A stretch of 64,000 nt of DNA from positions 62,001 to 126,000 of the forward strand of contig CAZUDV010000007.1 in the NCBI GenBank assembly GCA_964619555.1, written 5' to 3'. The stretch comes from JAGOPY01 sp964619555 (GTDB taxonomy: Bacteria; Bacteroidota; Bacteroidia; Bacteroidales; JAGOPY01). The position numbers and the translations under genes were made by a program. Shown here in pieces: positions 34,769 through 43,099 of this stretch (positions within the stretch are counted from its first letter, which is position 1; the number at the start of each line of letters is the position of its first letter). A model generated the notes under the pieces. That model did not search any database. It saw nothing but the letters and a program-made list of their open reading frames with translations, and was not told the origin of the DNA.

Positions 34769-35464
34769 ATGAAATACACCTTTTTATTTTTGATTATCGC
34801 AATTTTAGGATTATCCAATACCGTAAGTGTTTATTCCCAGCAGGGAACCGGCCCGTTCAGCCTGCCAACCCTGCCCTATTCTTACAATGCCCTTGAACCA
34901 TATATCGATGCCCAGACGATGGAGATCCATTATTCGAAGCACCATGCGGCTTATGTGTCGAACCTGAATGCTGCCATCAAAGGCACCGATGCTGAAAAAA
35001 TGACCCTTGAAGAGATTTTGGCCAGCACCTCTGAATTCGACATGAAAGTCAGGAACAATGCCGGGGGACATTATAACCATACGTTGTTCTGGTCGGTGCT
35101 GGGACCCAATAGCGGCGGGGAACCCGGGGGAAAATTAGCACAAGCCATAAACCAGGATTTCGGCAGCTTTGAAAATTTGAAATCGCAGCTCAATTCAGCC
35201 GCCGCCGGCCGTTTTGGATCGGGATGGGCATGGCTTTATGTCACACCCGATAAGAAACTGGCCGTCTGCTCAACTCCCAACCAGGACAATCCTCTTATGG
35301 ATATCGCTGAAAACAAAGGCATTCCGATTTTTGGGATCGATGTCTGGGAACATGCTTACTACCTGAAATACCAGAACAAACGCGGCGATTACCTGAATGC
35401 CCTGTGGAACGTGGTCAACTGGAAGGAAGTGGCAAATCGGTATGAGAAAGCGGTGGGGAAGTAG
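34769..35464 (+). CDS. sodA: Exported Fe/Mn superoxide dismutase
   Basis: A 231-residue enzyme with an unusual signal peptide (residues 1-24), so it acts outside the cytoplasm. Metal ligands are His54, His104 (GGHYNHTLFW), Asp191 and His195 (GIDVWEHAYY). The Gln that tunes metal choice sits at Gln172 (PNQDNPLM), the manganese-type position, and the iron-type position is Gly. A manganese or cambialistic enzyme is therefore likely. It disproportionates superoxide, useful for an organism that alternates between oxygen and N2O respiration. It stands alone between two divergent or convergent genes. Confidence 0.93.
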   Translation: MKYTFLFLIIAILGLSNTVSVYSQQGTGPFSLPTLPYSYNALEPYIDAQTMEIHYSKHHAAYVSNLNAAIKGTDAEKMTLEEILASTSEFDMKVRNNAGGHYNHTLFWSVLGPNSGGEPGGKLAQAINQDFGSFENLKSQLNSAAAGRFGSGWAWLYVTPDKKLAVCSTPNQDNPLMDIAENKGIPIFGIDVWEHAYYLKYQNKRGDYLNALWNVVNWKEVANRYEKAVGK

Positions 35465-35547
35465 GAATACGTTGTTATACGTGGTGATGTGTTGTTTTTT
35501 GCTGTCGGGAATTGAATTGGACGGGGGGTGGAAGTGATCCATTTTTT

Positions 35548-36672
35548 CTACCGGCTGACAATCACCAGTTTTCTAACCGAGGTAACATTGCCGTTGCTGA
35601 GGACAAGGAAGTAGATTCCGGCGGGGATACCTTCCGGTACCCAGACCTGTTCATGAGTCCCTTTATTGTAAAATCCGCCGGCCAATGTGCTGACGGATTT
35701 TCCACACATATCCAGGAGCAATAGGTTAATCTGCGAATCGGTGGCATTGTAAAACCGAATGACCGTTGAATTTGTCACGGGATTCGGATAATTTTGTTCC
35801 AGGGCCAGGTTGGTCGGGTATTCTTCATTTTCTATACCGGAAGAATTCATCGATGGTTTACCTGCTTCGGTCCAGGCGGTATAGATCAGGCAGGCAAGGG
35901 CATTGGAGGCTGAAGCAAAGAGAGGAACCGTAAAGCTTCTGGTTTTATTCCATAAGGCTTCTTTATAGGTGAAAGATGTCGTATTTCCGGCTATTTCCTG
36001 CGCAAAATCATCGGCAAGCAGGACTGAATCCACATACCGGTAATTTTCATAAAGGTAGCTGAAGACGAAGCCATTCACATCATGGATGAAGGATATATTA
36101 CCGCCATCATACGACACCTGCCCCATGAAAGAGTTGATCATGGCTGACTCATACCGGGAGTGGATGCCAGTGTTCCCCGTGTACTGGCCGTTGTAATTCC
36201 GGGTGATGTGCAGCGGCATGTGGCCGTCGCCGATATAGTGCCCCAGGTCGGAGGCAACCAGTACGGCACGGTTCCAGTCGCGCAGCAGGAAGCACCGGAC
36301 CAGGGAATCGTAAGCTGCAACGGTGGCCCAGGGCAGGATTCCCTGGTCGTACACGAAATTCTCGCCGTACTTGGCAATGACCGAGTCCAGGTCGTGCGGA
36401 ATACGACCTGCCATCAGGAATTCCGGGTAATTATCAATATCGATATAATGCTTTGGCCCTTCCGATGGATCTTCATCCTTGCGGTAATCGGCGTCCGATC
36501 CGTGTTCCGCCAGGATAGTCGCCCATTCCATGAACTGACCCATTTCCAGGCTGAACGATTTTGACGATTCGTAATTGATCTTATAATGCCCGCTGTAGCC
36601 CCAGGATATAAACATACACGCCACTGTTGCCGTCAGCCATAAAAAGAATATTTGTTTTCCAGTATTCATCAT
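35548..36672 (-). CDS. S1/P1 nuclease-like (phospholipase C fold) protein with T9SS sorting domain
   Basis: A 374-residue secreted protein. A signal peptide is followed by WGYSGHYKIN, a mature start like that of zinc-dependent P1 nuclease/phospholipase C proteins. Further zinc-site-like segments are KHYIDIDNYPEF, ASDLGHYIGDGHMPLHIT and GIHSRYE, which match the HxxGDxHxPLH core of the S1/P1 family. The C-terminus is a T9SS sorting domain (LALEQNYPNPVTNS onwards). It could be a nuclease or phosphodiesterase; the substrate is uncertain. The ATG at 36672 (or 36669) is used, since an earlier ATG lies inside a repeat array. Confidence 0.8.
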   Translation of the reverse strand: MMNTGKQIFFLWLTATVACMFISWGYSGHYKINYESSKSFSLEMGQFMEWATILAEHGSDADYRKDEDPSEGPKHYIDIDNYPEFLMAGRIPHDLDSVIAKYGENFVYDQGILPWATVAAYDSLVRCFLLRDWNRAVLVASDLGHYIGDGHMPLHITRNYNGQYTGNTGIHSRYESAMINSFMGQVSYDGGNISFIHDVNGFVFSYLYENYRYVDSVLLADDFAQEIAGNTTSFTYKEALWNKTRSFTVPLFASASNALACLIYTAWTEAGKPSMNSSGIENEEYPTNLALEQNYPNPVTNSTVIRFYNATDSQINLLLLDMCGKSVSTLAGGFYNKGTHEQVWVPEGIPAGIYFLVLSNGNVTSVRKLVIVSR

Positions 36673-36675
36673 TTT

Positions 36676-36734
36676 CACTTTTCCACCTTTCCACCTTTCC
36701 ACTATTCCACCTTTCCACTATCCCACTTTTCCAC
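36676..36734. repeat. 8-bp tandem array CACCTTTC overlapping a gene end
   Basis: Seven and a third octamers of the type CAC(C/T)(T/A)TTC run from 36676 to 36734. The array spans the stop codon of the SRPBCC gene (36704-36702) and reaches to within 4 bp of the start of the P1-nuclease-like gene. It therefore encodes the last residues of one protein and forms the leader of the next. Confidence 0.9.
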
Positions 36735-37235
36735 ATAAGGTCTGAACCTTTCAAACAGGAAGTGGTGCCATACCTGTTCCACTATGGCAGGGATCCCTTC
36801 CGGCACCTCCCCTGCTCCGTGGACCGACAAGGAAAGGTTAGTGGAATCCGCCCCTTTAGCTTCGAACCGATAGGTGCAAACCAGCGTGACCGCCATCCCC
36901 GAAAGGCCGAGGGGACCTTCAAAACGCAACAGTTTGCCCCTGTCCGCATAAATTACAGTGGCATGCTTAACGCCATTTCCCTGTTCGTCGAAGATCTCGT
37001 AAAACCCTCCGCCCGGTTTCGGCTCAATGTAAAGTTTATAAGGCTTTTCAGAGAAGGAATGGTCCCACCAGGGGCTGATATCACCGGTAATAGCATCGTA
37101 AATAGCTTCCGGGGAACCGGAGAGTGTAATCTGCTGCTCAAAGGAGAATACATCGTACCGGGGACTGGCTTCCTGCGAAAAAACAAGAGACGCATTGGCC
37201 AGGATAACGGATAGCAGAATCAGGATTCTTTTCAT
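36702..37235 (-). CDS. Exported SRPBCC-fold protein
   Basis: A 177-residue protein with a signal peptide (to about FSQEA) and an AHSA1/START-like SRPBCC domain. Recognisable segments are ITLSGSPEAIYDAITGDISPWW, GGGFYEIFDEQG and a final long helix (IPAIVEQVWHHFLFERFRPYVEKW). The fold binds hydrophobic ligands; a secreted version is unusual but the ligand is unknown. The ATG at 37235 gives the signal peptide; 37259 adds eight residues. The last ten codons lie in the 8-bp array, so the true C-terminus may vary between strains. Confidence 0.75.
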   Translation of the reverse strand: MKRILILLSVILANASLVFSQEASPRYDVFSFEQQITLSGSPEAIYDAITGDISPWWDHSFSEKPYKLYIEPKPGGGFYEIFDEQGNGVKHATVIYADRGKLLRFEGPLGLSGMAVTLVCTYRFEAKGADSTNLSLSVHGAGEVPEGIPAIVEQVWHHFLFERFRPYVEKWDSGKVE

Positions 37236-37277
37236 TTGGGCGGGTTTGTCAGTATGCAAACTTAGTATTTCTTTTTA

Positions 37278-37285
37278 TAACTTTG
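37278..37285 (+). promoter_or_regulatory. Putative -7 box for the DUF5009-like gene
   Basis: TAACTTTG is an exact match to TAnnTTTG, 14 bp before the ATG at 37300. The -33 element is not evident. Confidence 0.35.
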
Positions 37286-37299
37286 CTTAAATCCTTCCG

Positions 37300-38403
37300 A
37301 TGCCTGAAACTACCAAACCTGCCCGGATCGCCTCCATCGATGCCCTGCGCGGATTCGATATGTTCTGGATCACAGGAGGCGATGCCTTCTTCATTTCCCT
37401 CTTCACCTTTTTCGGCACCCCATTTTTCCTCGGCATAGCCAATCAATTGGAGCACCCGGCCTGGGCCGGCTTCCATTTTTATGACCTCATCATGCCCCTG
37501 TTCCTCTTCATCATGGGGCTCAGCATGCCATTCTCCCTGACCCGGCGGCTGGAACGGGGCGACTCTAAAAAGCAGCTATACCGGCATATTTTCCAGCGGG
37601 CCATCATTCTTTACATCCTCGGACTGGTCTATAATGGCCTGTTCGACTTCAACTTTGGAACCCTGCGCTATACCGGGGTGCTGCACCGTATAGCCATCAC
37701 TTACCTGTTCGCAGGATTGATCGTTTTGAACTTCAGGCAACGGGGACAATTGCTCTGGACGGTGGGGATCACATTCGGTTACTGGCTGGTCCTGCTGCTG
37801 GTGCCCGTTCCGGGATTTGGAGCTTATAACCTCTCCCCCGAAGGAAACCTGGCCGGTTATATCGACCGGCTTTGGCTGCCCGGATCCTTTTGTTGTTACC
37901 AGTACGGGGACAACGAAGGCATCCTGACCAATTTTCCTGCCATTGCAAGCGTCCTCATCGGTGCACTGGCGGGCCAAAGATTGAAACGGCAGGAGAGCCG
38001 GTACGAAAAAATGAAGTTCTTCATTATCTCCGGCATCATCCTGATTTCCATTTCCATCCCCTGGAATCTGGTCTTCCCGGTGAACAAGTACCTCTGGACA
38101 GGCTCTTACCTGACGCTTACCAGCGGACTGTCGCTTCTGGCCATATACCTGTTCTACTGGCTGATCGACGTCAAAGGGTACACCAGGTGGGCATTCCCTT
38201 TCAAAGTCATCGGCATGAACTGCATCACCATTTACGTCGTGACCGGGATATTTGATTTCGGTATCATAGCAAAGATATTTATTCACGGCTTTTACACCGA
38301 ATTGGGGGCATTCCAGTTTCCCTTCTTCGAATTCTGTGTGATGCTCACAAAATGGCTGTTCGTGTATTTCCTGTACCGTCAGAAGATCTTTTTGAAAGTT
38401 TAA
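37300..38403 (+). CDS. DUF5009/HGSNAT-like membrane acyltransferase
   Basis: A 367-residue polytopic membrane protein with about ten membrane segments. It starts with the acyltransferase-like motif RIASIDALRGFDMFW and has FYDLIMPLFLFIMGLSMPFSL, matching the heparan-alpha-glucosaminide N-acetyltransferase/NagX family (COG4299). Family members are thought to transfer acetyl groups across the membrane to amino sugars. A conserved His, probably the one in LHRIAITYL, may carry the acetyl group by analogy. It is a single gene, divergent from the SRPBCC gene. Confidence 0.85.
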   Translation: MPETTKPARIASIDALRGFDMFWITGGDAFFISLFTFFGTPFFLGIANQLEHPAWAGFHFYDLIMPLFLFIMGLSMPFSLTRRLERGDSKKQLYRHIFQRAIILYILGLVYNGLFDFNFGTLRYTGVLHRIAITYLFAGLIVLNFRQRGQLLWTVGITFGYWLVLLLVPVPGFGAYNLSPEGNLAGYIDRLWLPGSFCCYQYGDNEGILTNFPAIASVLIGALAGQRLKRQESRYEKMKFFIISGIILISISIPWNLVFPVNKYLWTGSYLTLTSGLSLLAIYLFYWLIDVKGYTRWAFPFKVIGMNCITIYVVTGIFDFGIIAKIFIHGFYTELGAFQFPFFEFCVMLTKWLFVYFLYRQKIFLKV

Positions 38404-38527
38404 ACAGTAGTTCAGTTGGGTAAGGGAAGCGAATGGTCAATTTTCAATTGTCAGGTATCGGTATTTATTGTAATTTAAGATCTTATTTTCCACCGGCTGA
38501 TCGAAATAGGAAGACCAATAAAAGGAA

Positions 38528-39166
38528 ATGACACAGCAAGTTCAAAAATTCTGGGATAAACAAGCCAGGAGATATGCCAGGGCTGAAAGAAAGTTTGCCC
38601 CCGTTTATAAGGATATCATTGTCAAAACAAGTAAATACCTCAGTTACAGCGACAATGTCCTTGATTATGGATGCGCCATCGGAACCAAAACTATAGAACT
38701 GGCTGGTAAAGTGCAGCACATTCTGGGACTTGATATATCGTCCGGAATGATCAGCGAAGCGATCAGGAAGAAAGATGAATTAAAAATTTCGAATATTACT
38801 TACTCTCAAGGGACAATATTTAAAACGGATTTAGAAAAAAACTCATTTGACAGGATTATCGCTTACGGGATCATTCATCTGCTGCCGGACAAAGAAAAAG
38901 TCATTCAGAGATTGTACGAATTGTTAAGTCCGGGTGGTTTGTTGATTTCGACCGTCCCATGCATGAAAGATAAAATGGCGGTCAAGACCAGGATCGAGGT
39001 ATCCGTCTGTCTTGTTATGAAAAGATTGGGGGTATTTCCTTTACATCTGAACCTGTTCACGGCTGCTGATGTGGAAAAGTTATTGTCAGACCAGGGTTTC
39101 CAAATAATTGAATCAGAAAAGATGGTTGATGGGATACCGGCAATTTTCATTGTCGCAAGAAAGTGA
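38528..39166 (+). CDS. Class I SAM-dependent methyltransferase
   Basis: A 212-residue protein of the Methyltransf_11/25 type. Motif I is NVLDYGCAIGTKTIEL (the usual DxGxGxG is loosened to DYGCAIG), followed by LGLDISSGMISEA for the ribose-binding acidic residue and FDRIIAYGIIHLLPD for motif IV. The substrate is unknown; the C-terminal part has LFTAADVEKLLSDQGF, a common lid in small-molecule and quinone methyltransferases. It is 53 bp before an M1 peptidase gene, and their relation is not evident. Its base composition is more AT-rich than its neighbours. Confidence 0.85.
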   Translation: MTQQVQKFWDKQARRYARAERKFAPVYKDIIVKTSKYLSYSDNVLDYGCAIGTKTIELAGKVQHILGLDISSGMISEAIRKKDELKISNITYSQGTIFKTDLEKNSFDRIIAYGIIHLLPDKEKVIQRLYELLSPGGLLISTVPCMKDKMAVKTRIEVSVCLVMKRLGVFPLHLNLFTAADVEKLLSDQGFQIIESEKMVDGIPAIFIVARK

Positions 39167-39219
39167 CTACTTATATAAAGAGCCAAAGTAATTGATTATC
39201 AAATGAAACCCATCAATCC

Positions 39220-41220
39220 ATGAAAACCTTTCAGTTTATCTTCTTTCTAATGCTTGTCAACCTGCAGTTGCATGCCCAAAGTATCATCCTGGACAAGGAA
39301 AAGAAGTTGAACGATTTATTTAAGGAGAAAAGATATTATGAGTTGCTGCAAGCTCAGGATGAGTACTTTGCCGACTATCCCTGGGCTGAATTCAACAATG
39401 AGAAGATCTGGATCTCGGCCCAGAGGATCTATGCCTGGATGCAGCTGTTCGACAGGGTAAACCTGATAAATGACCTGATGCGGGCCGACAAGGTAAACCC
39501 TGAATTCGTGGACCTGATAAAGCTGCGGCCTTTCATCGACAAAAAAGAGCTGGCCATGATCTCTGCGGAAACCTATTTGACCGATCCTGACCTTGATCCT
39601 GCAAGGGATTACCGGCCCAGGCTCACCGCCTGTGATACGGTCCGCGGTATCCTCGGACCGGCCAGGAAATGCTATGACGTCACGTTTTATGACCTGAGCC
39701 TCGCCATTGACCCCAAGATCCGGAAAATAGAAGGATCCAACAAGATCTTTTTCACCGTTACACAGTCGTCCCCTGCCATCCAGCTGGACCTGTTCAGAAA
39801 TTATGACATCCATTCCGTTACCATGGATGGGTCCCCGGTTGAATTCGTGCGCGAATGCGATGCCTTTTTTCTGAAGCTGAACCAGGAACTGGTCCCGGGT
39901 ATGAGCCACCTCATCGAAGTGGCGTATTCAGGAGTCCCGCCGGAAGCGCCCAATCCCCCATGGAACGGAGGATTTGTCTGGAAGAAGGATGGCAGTCATT
40001 ATTGGGCGGGCGTGGTCTGCGAACATCTGGGGGCCAGTTCTTGGTGGCCGGTGAAAGACCACCTTACCGATAAACCCGATTCCGTCAGGATAACACTCAG
40101 AGTTCCGGATAAACACCAGGCAATTGCCAACGGGAACCTGAAGTCAGTTACCCCTCACGAAGATAAGACCAATAGCTTTGAATGGTTTGTGAGCTATCCC
40201 ATCAACACTTACAATGTGACCTTTTACCTGGGGAATTTCGTAAGCTTCGAGGAACAAATCCGGACAGAGGATGAGACCTTGCGTGTGGATTATTATGTCC
40301 TTAAGAAACATCTGAAAAAAGCCAGGGCATATTATTCACAAACGAAAAAGATCCTGGGGGTTTTAAGCGAACTGTACGGTCCTTATCCATGCAGTGGCGA
40401 TGGGGCAGGGTACGTCGAAGCGCCCTATAAGGGGATGGAGCACCAGGGGGCAGTGGCCATCGGGGAAGTTTATGGCAATGATACACGGGATAAATTTATG
40501 CCCGATTTTGACCATTTGCTGCTTCATGAAAGTGCGCACGAATGGTGGGGTAACGCAGTGGCATTCGGTGATATGGCCGATGCCTGGATCAGCGAAGGAT
40601 TTGCCACTTATTCGGAACTGCTCTTCATCGAAAAAGTTTATGGCTACCAGAATTACCTGGAAGGCCTGGGAGCTCAATGCCTCCGCATTGTCAATGCATG
40701 GCCGGTAGTTGGCAGCAGCGATGTTAACGATAACACATTCATTACCAATGATATATACTTTAAAGGCAGCGCCATGCTGCACAATCTGAGGTGCATCATT
40801 GATGACGACAGCCTTTTCATGGAAATAGTGCGTGGATTTTACCGGGAATATAAATTCCGGATCGCTTACAGCCGGGATTTTGTCAACCATGTTGCAAAAA
40901 ATTACCCGCACGATCTCACTGACTTTTTCGATGTCTTTCTTCATCAGGCCGAACCCCCGGTGCTGGAATATTCCTTTACATTGGCAGGCAACACGCTTTT
41001 TTTCGATTACAAATGGAAAAACACCGGACCTGATTTTACGATGCCTTTTTGTATCCTGATCAACGGAAAAGAATGCATCCGGCTGACCGGCACCACGCGC
41101 CTGCAACATTATTCTGCACCTGGAGTCGAAACCTTTCATATTCCCACGCCCGTGAACTTTGATGCAGGATTCCTGCAACACAACTCTTTCACTTATTTTC
41201 AAACGCATTACATCTTCTAA
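39220..41220 (+). CDS. M1 family aminopeptidase-like metallopeptidase
   Basis: A 666-residue exported zinc peptidase (signal peptide 1-20). The zinc site is His436-Glu437-x-x-His440 with Glu459 (LLHESAHEWWGN and WISEGFATYSE). The exopeptidase motif, GAMEN in most M1 enzymes, is replaced by GMEHQ, as in several Bacteroidota M1 members. Before the catalytic domain lies the beta-saddle domain (about 150-340). It likely trims N-terminal residues from peptides in the periplasm, complementing the DPP11-type peptidase in this window. Confidence 0.92.
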   Translation: MKTFQFIFFLMLVNLQLHAQSIILDKEKKLNDLFKEKRYYELLQAQDEYFADYPWAEFNNEKIWISAQRIYAWMQLFDRVNLINDLMRADKVNPEFVDLIKLRPFIDKKELAMISAETYLTDPDLDPARDYRPRLTACDTVRGILGPARKCYDVTFYDLSLAIDPKIRKIEGSNKIFFTVTQSSPAIQLDLFRNYDIHSVTMDGSPVEFVRECDAFFLKLNQELVPGMSHLIEVAYSGVPPEAPNPPWNGGFVWKKDGSHYWAGVVCEHLGASSWWPVKDHLTDKPDSVRITLRVPDKHQAIANGNLKSVTPHEDKTNSFEWFVSYPINTYNVTFYLGNFVSFEEQIRTEDETLRVDYYVLKKHLKKARAYYSQTKKILGVLSELYGPYPCSGDGAGYVEAPYKGMEHQGAVAIGEVYGNDTRDKFMPDFDHLLLHESAHEWWGNAVAFGDMADAWISEGFATYSELLFIEKVYGYQNYLEGLGAQCLRIVNAWPVVGSSDVNDNTFITNDIYFKGSAMLHNLRCIIDDDSLFMEIVRGFYREYKFRIAYSRDFVNHVAKNYPHDLTDFFDVFLHQAEPPVLEYSFTLAGNTLFFDYKWKNTGPDFTMPFCILINGKECIRLTGTTRLQHYSAPGVETFHIPTPVNFDAGFLQHNSFTYFQTHYIF

Positions 41221-41270
41221 GTCTTAATCAATTCGCTTAATTTTACTACCTCTGACCGAAATGATAAAAT

Positions 41271-41639
41271 ATGAAACAACCACACGATATCGACAGTTAC
41301 CTGGCTTCCTTCCCTACGGAAATCAGGCTGAGATTGCAGGAACTCCGGGAAACCATCCTGAAAGCAGCGCCAATGGCTAAAGAAGTGATCAGTTATGGAA
41401 TGCCGGCATTCAGGCAAAACGGCATCCTGGTCTATTTTGCCGTACATAAAAACCACATTGGCTTCTACCCTACTCCATCAGCCGTAGAATCCTTCCGTCA
41501 AGAATTTTCGCACTATAAGTGGTCGAAAGGCGCGGTACAGTTTCCTATTGACGAACCGCTGCCGTTGGAAATGGTTGCCAGGATCGTCAAATTCAGGGTC
41601 GGGGAAGATCTTCAGGAAAAGATAAAGGGCGGTTCATAA
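41271..41639 (+). CDS. DUF1801 (YdhG/Fra-like) protein
   Basis: A 122-residue cytoplasmic protein. It matches the DUF1801 family by its segments IDSYLASFPTEIRLRLQELRETI, VISYGMPAFRQNG and FAVHKNHIGFYPTPSA. Related proteins have been described as possible iron chaperones or frataxin-like proteins, but the function remains unclear. It is a complete domain with no fusion. It lies 50 bp after the M1 peptidase gene. Confidence 0.85.
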   Translation: MKQPHDIDSYLASFPTEIRLRLQELRETILKAAPMAKEVISYGMPAFRQNGILVYFAVHKNHIGFYPTPSAVESFRQEFSHYKWSKGAVQFPIDEPLPLEMVARIVKFRVGEDLQEKIKGGS

Positions 41640-41689
41640 AGACTGAAAAGTTATTTATTTTGCATCCAAATCAATAAATAACGCTGGCC

Positions 41690-42949
41690 ATGCTTTTCCC
41701 GTCAAGCGGTAAAACCCGAAAGCAAATTTTCAAGTTGACAGCCGTCTTGCTAACATTCACTTACACTGCATCAAATGCGCAGTTTAAAGACGATTTAGTA
41801 AAACATCCGCCATTGTCTTCATTTAAATCATCAGTAAACTATCTTGAATCCCTTCCTGACTCCGAACGAAGGTGTTTTGTGACGGAACTGACGGCAAAAT
41901 ACCCACAAACGCCGGTTATTGAAAACGATTCGGTCGTGAATTTGTACTGGTACGGCAAGGCAAACCGATTAATGGTCCACGGCGATCTGCAGGACGGATG
42001 GGCGAAACCGGATACATTGGAAAAAATAATCTGCGGGGACAGCAACTTTTTTTTCATCTCTTACAATCTGCCGGCAGATGCCAGGCTTGATTACGTTTTC
42101 CAGCCGGACGATGTCCATATGACTGATCCACGTAATCCCACTGTCACCCCAAGCGGTTACGGGCCCCATTCTGAGATTGCCATGCCGGGTTTCCAACCTG
42201 ATTCAGCCAGATGGGAAAGACCAGGAGTGCCGGGAGGGACCATGTCTGGATTCATGCTGAAAAGTTCCAGGAAATCAATTTCTTCCAGGGAGGTGCTGGT
42301 GTACCTTCCGGCTGATTACAATGATCTGAAGGATTTGCCGGTGCTCTATGTCCTGGACGGAATTGAAGCGATGCACTTCATGAATTATAAAAACGTGCTG
42401 GATAACCTGATCTTCCAGCAAAAAATAAGGCCTTTGATCGTAGTGTTCATTCCTCCGTTCGACAGGGGAGGTGAATTCATGGGGCCGCTAAGAGATAAGT
42501 TCATCGATGTCCTCTGTAAAGAATTCGTGACGGAGATCGACAGGAATTTTAAAACCTCCGCCATTCCTGAGAACAGGGGAGTCACGGGCATTTCAGCAGG
42601 TGGTTTTCTGGCATTGTACATACCTCTTCGTCGGCCAGATTACTTTCGGAATGGAGCCGGGCAATCGCCATCGGTTACCCATTCCCTGTACCAGGCGCTG
42701 GATTCATTTTCAACGAAAATAAAACCGGATCAGAATTACCGGATTTATTTTGATGTCGGCCGGTATGACCTGCCTGAAGGATCCGGACGGCCGAAATCTT
42801 TTCTCCAGGATGCCCAGGAATTCAGCAAAGCCATGTCAGATAAAAAAATCAATCATAAATTCCAGGTGGTAAACGATGGACATGAATGGGCAAACTGGAG
42901 AGAAAGAACCGATGAAATCCTGGTTTATTTTTTCGGAAGACTGGATTAA
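41690..42949 (+). CDS. Putative esterase (enterochelin esterase-like alpha/beta hydrolase)
   Basis: A 419-residue exported hydrolase. An N-terminal beta-domain (about 60-170, ending around DPRNPTVTPSGYGPHSE) resembles the CBM48-like domain of Fes-type esterases. The alpha/beta-hydrolase domain has nucleophile elbow GISAGG, a DVGRYD segment and the catalytic His in NDGHEWANW. Such enzymes cleave siderophore esters or carbohydrate acyl esters. Its position before a glycan locus allows an acetyl- or feruloyl-esterase role, but this is inference. The signal peptide is weak, with a long charged N-terminus. Confidence 0.82.
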   Translation: MLFPSSGKTRKQIFKLTAVLLTFTYTASNAQFKDDLVKHPPLSSFKSSVNYLESLPDSERRCFVTELTAKYPQTPVIENDSVVNLYWYGKANRLMVHGDLQDGWAKPDTLEKIICGDSNFFFISYNLPADARLDYVFQPDDVHMTDPRNPTVTPSGYGPHSEIAMPGFQPDSARWERPGVPGGTMSGFMLKSSRKSISSREVLVYLPADYNDLKDLPVLYVLDGIEAMHFMNYKNVLDNLIFQQKIRPLIVVFIPPFDRGGEFMGPLRDKFIDVLCKEFVTEIDRNFKTSAIPENRGVTGISAGGFLALYIPLRRPDYFRNGAGQSPSVTHSLYQALDSFSTKIKPDQNYRIYFDVGRYDLPEGSGRPKSFLQDAQEFSKAMSDKKINHKFQVVNDGHEWANWRERTDEILVYFFGRLD

Positions 42950-43099
42950 TGCTCATTTTATAACCGGTTTTCAGAAGTGATTTGTTCCCTGAAATTTTTT
43001 GGATTTAAAATACGTTGATTAATTATTAACTTTATAGTATGATTTATTTATAGAAAACGAACGAACCAAATAACTTAATAATTAAAAAATCATCTTAAA

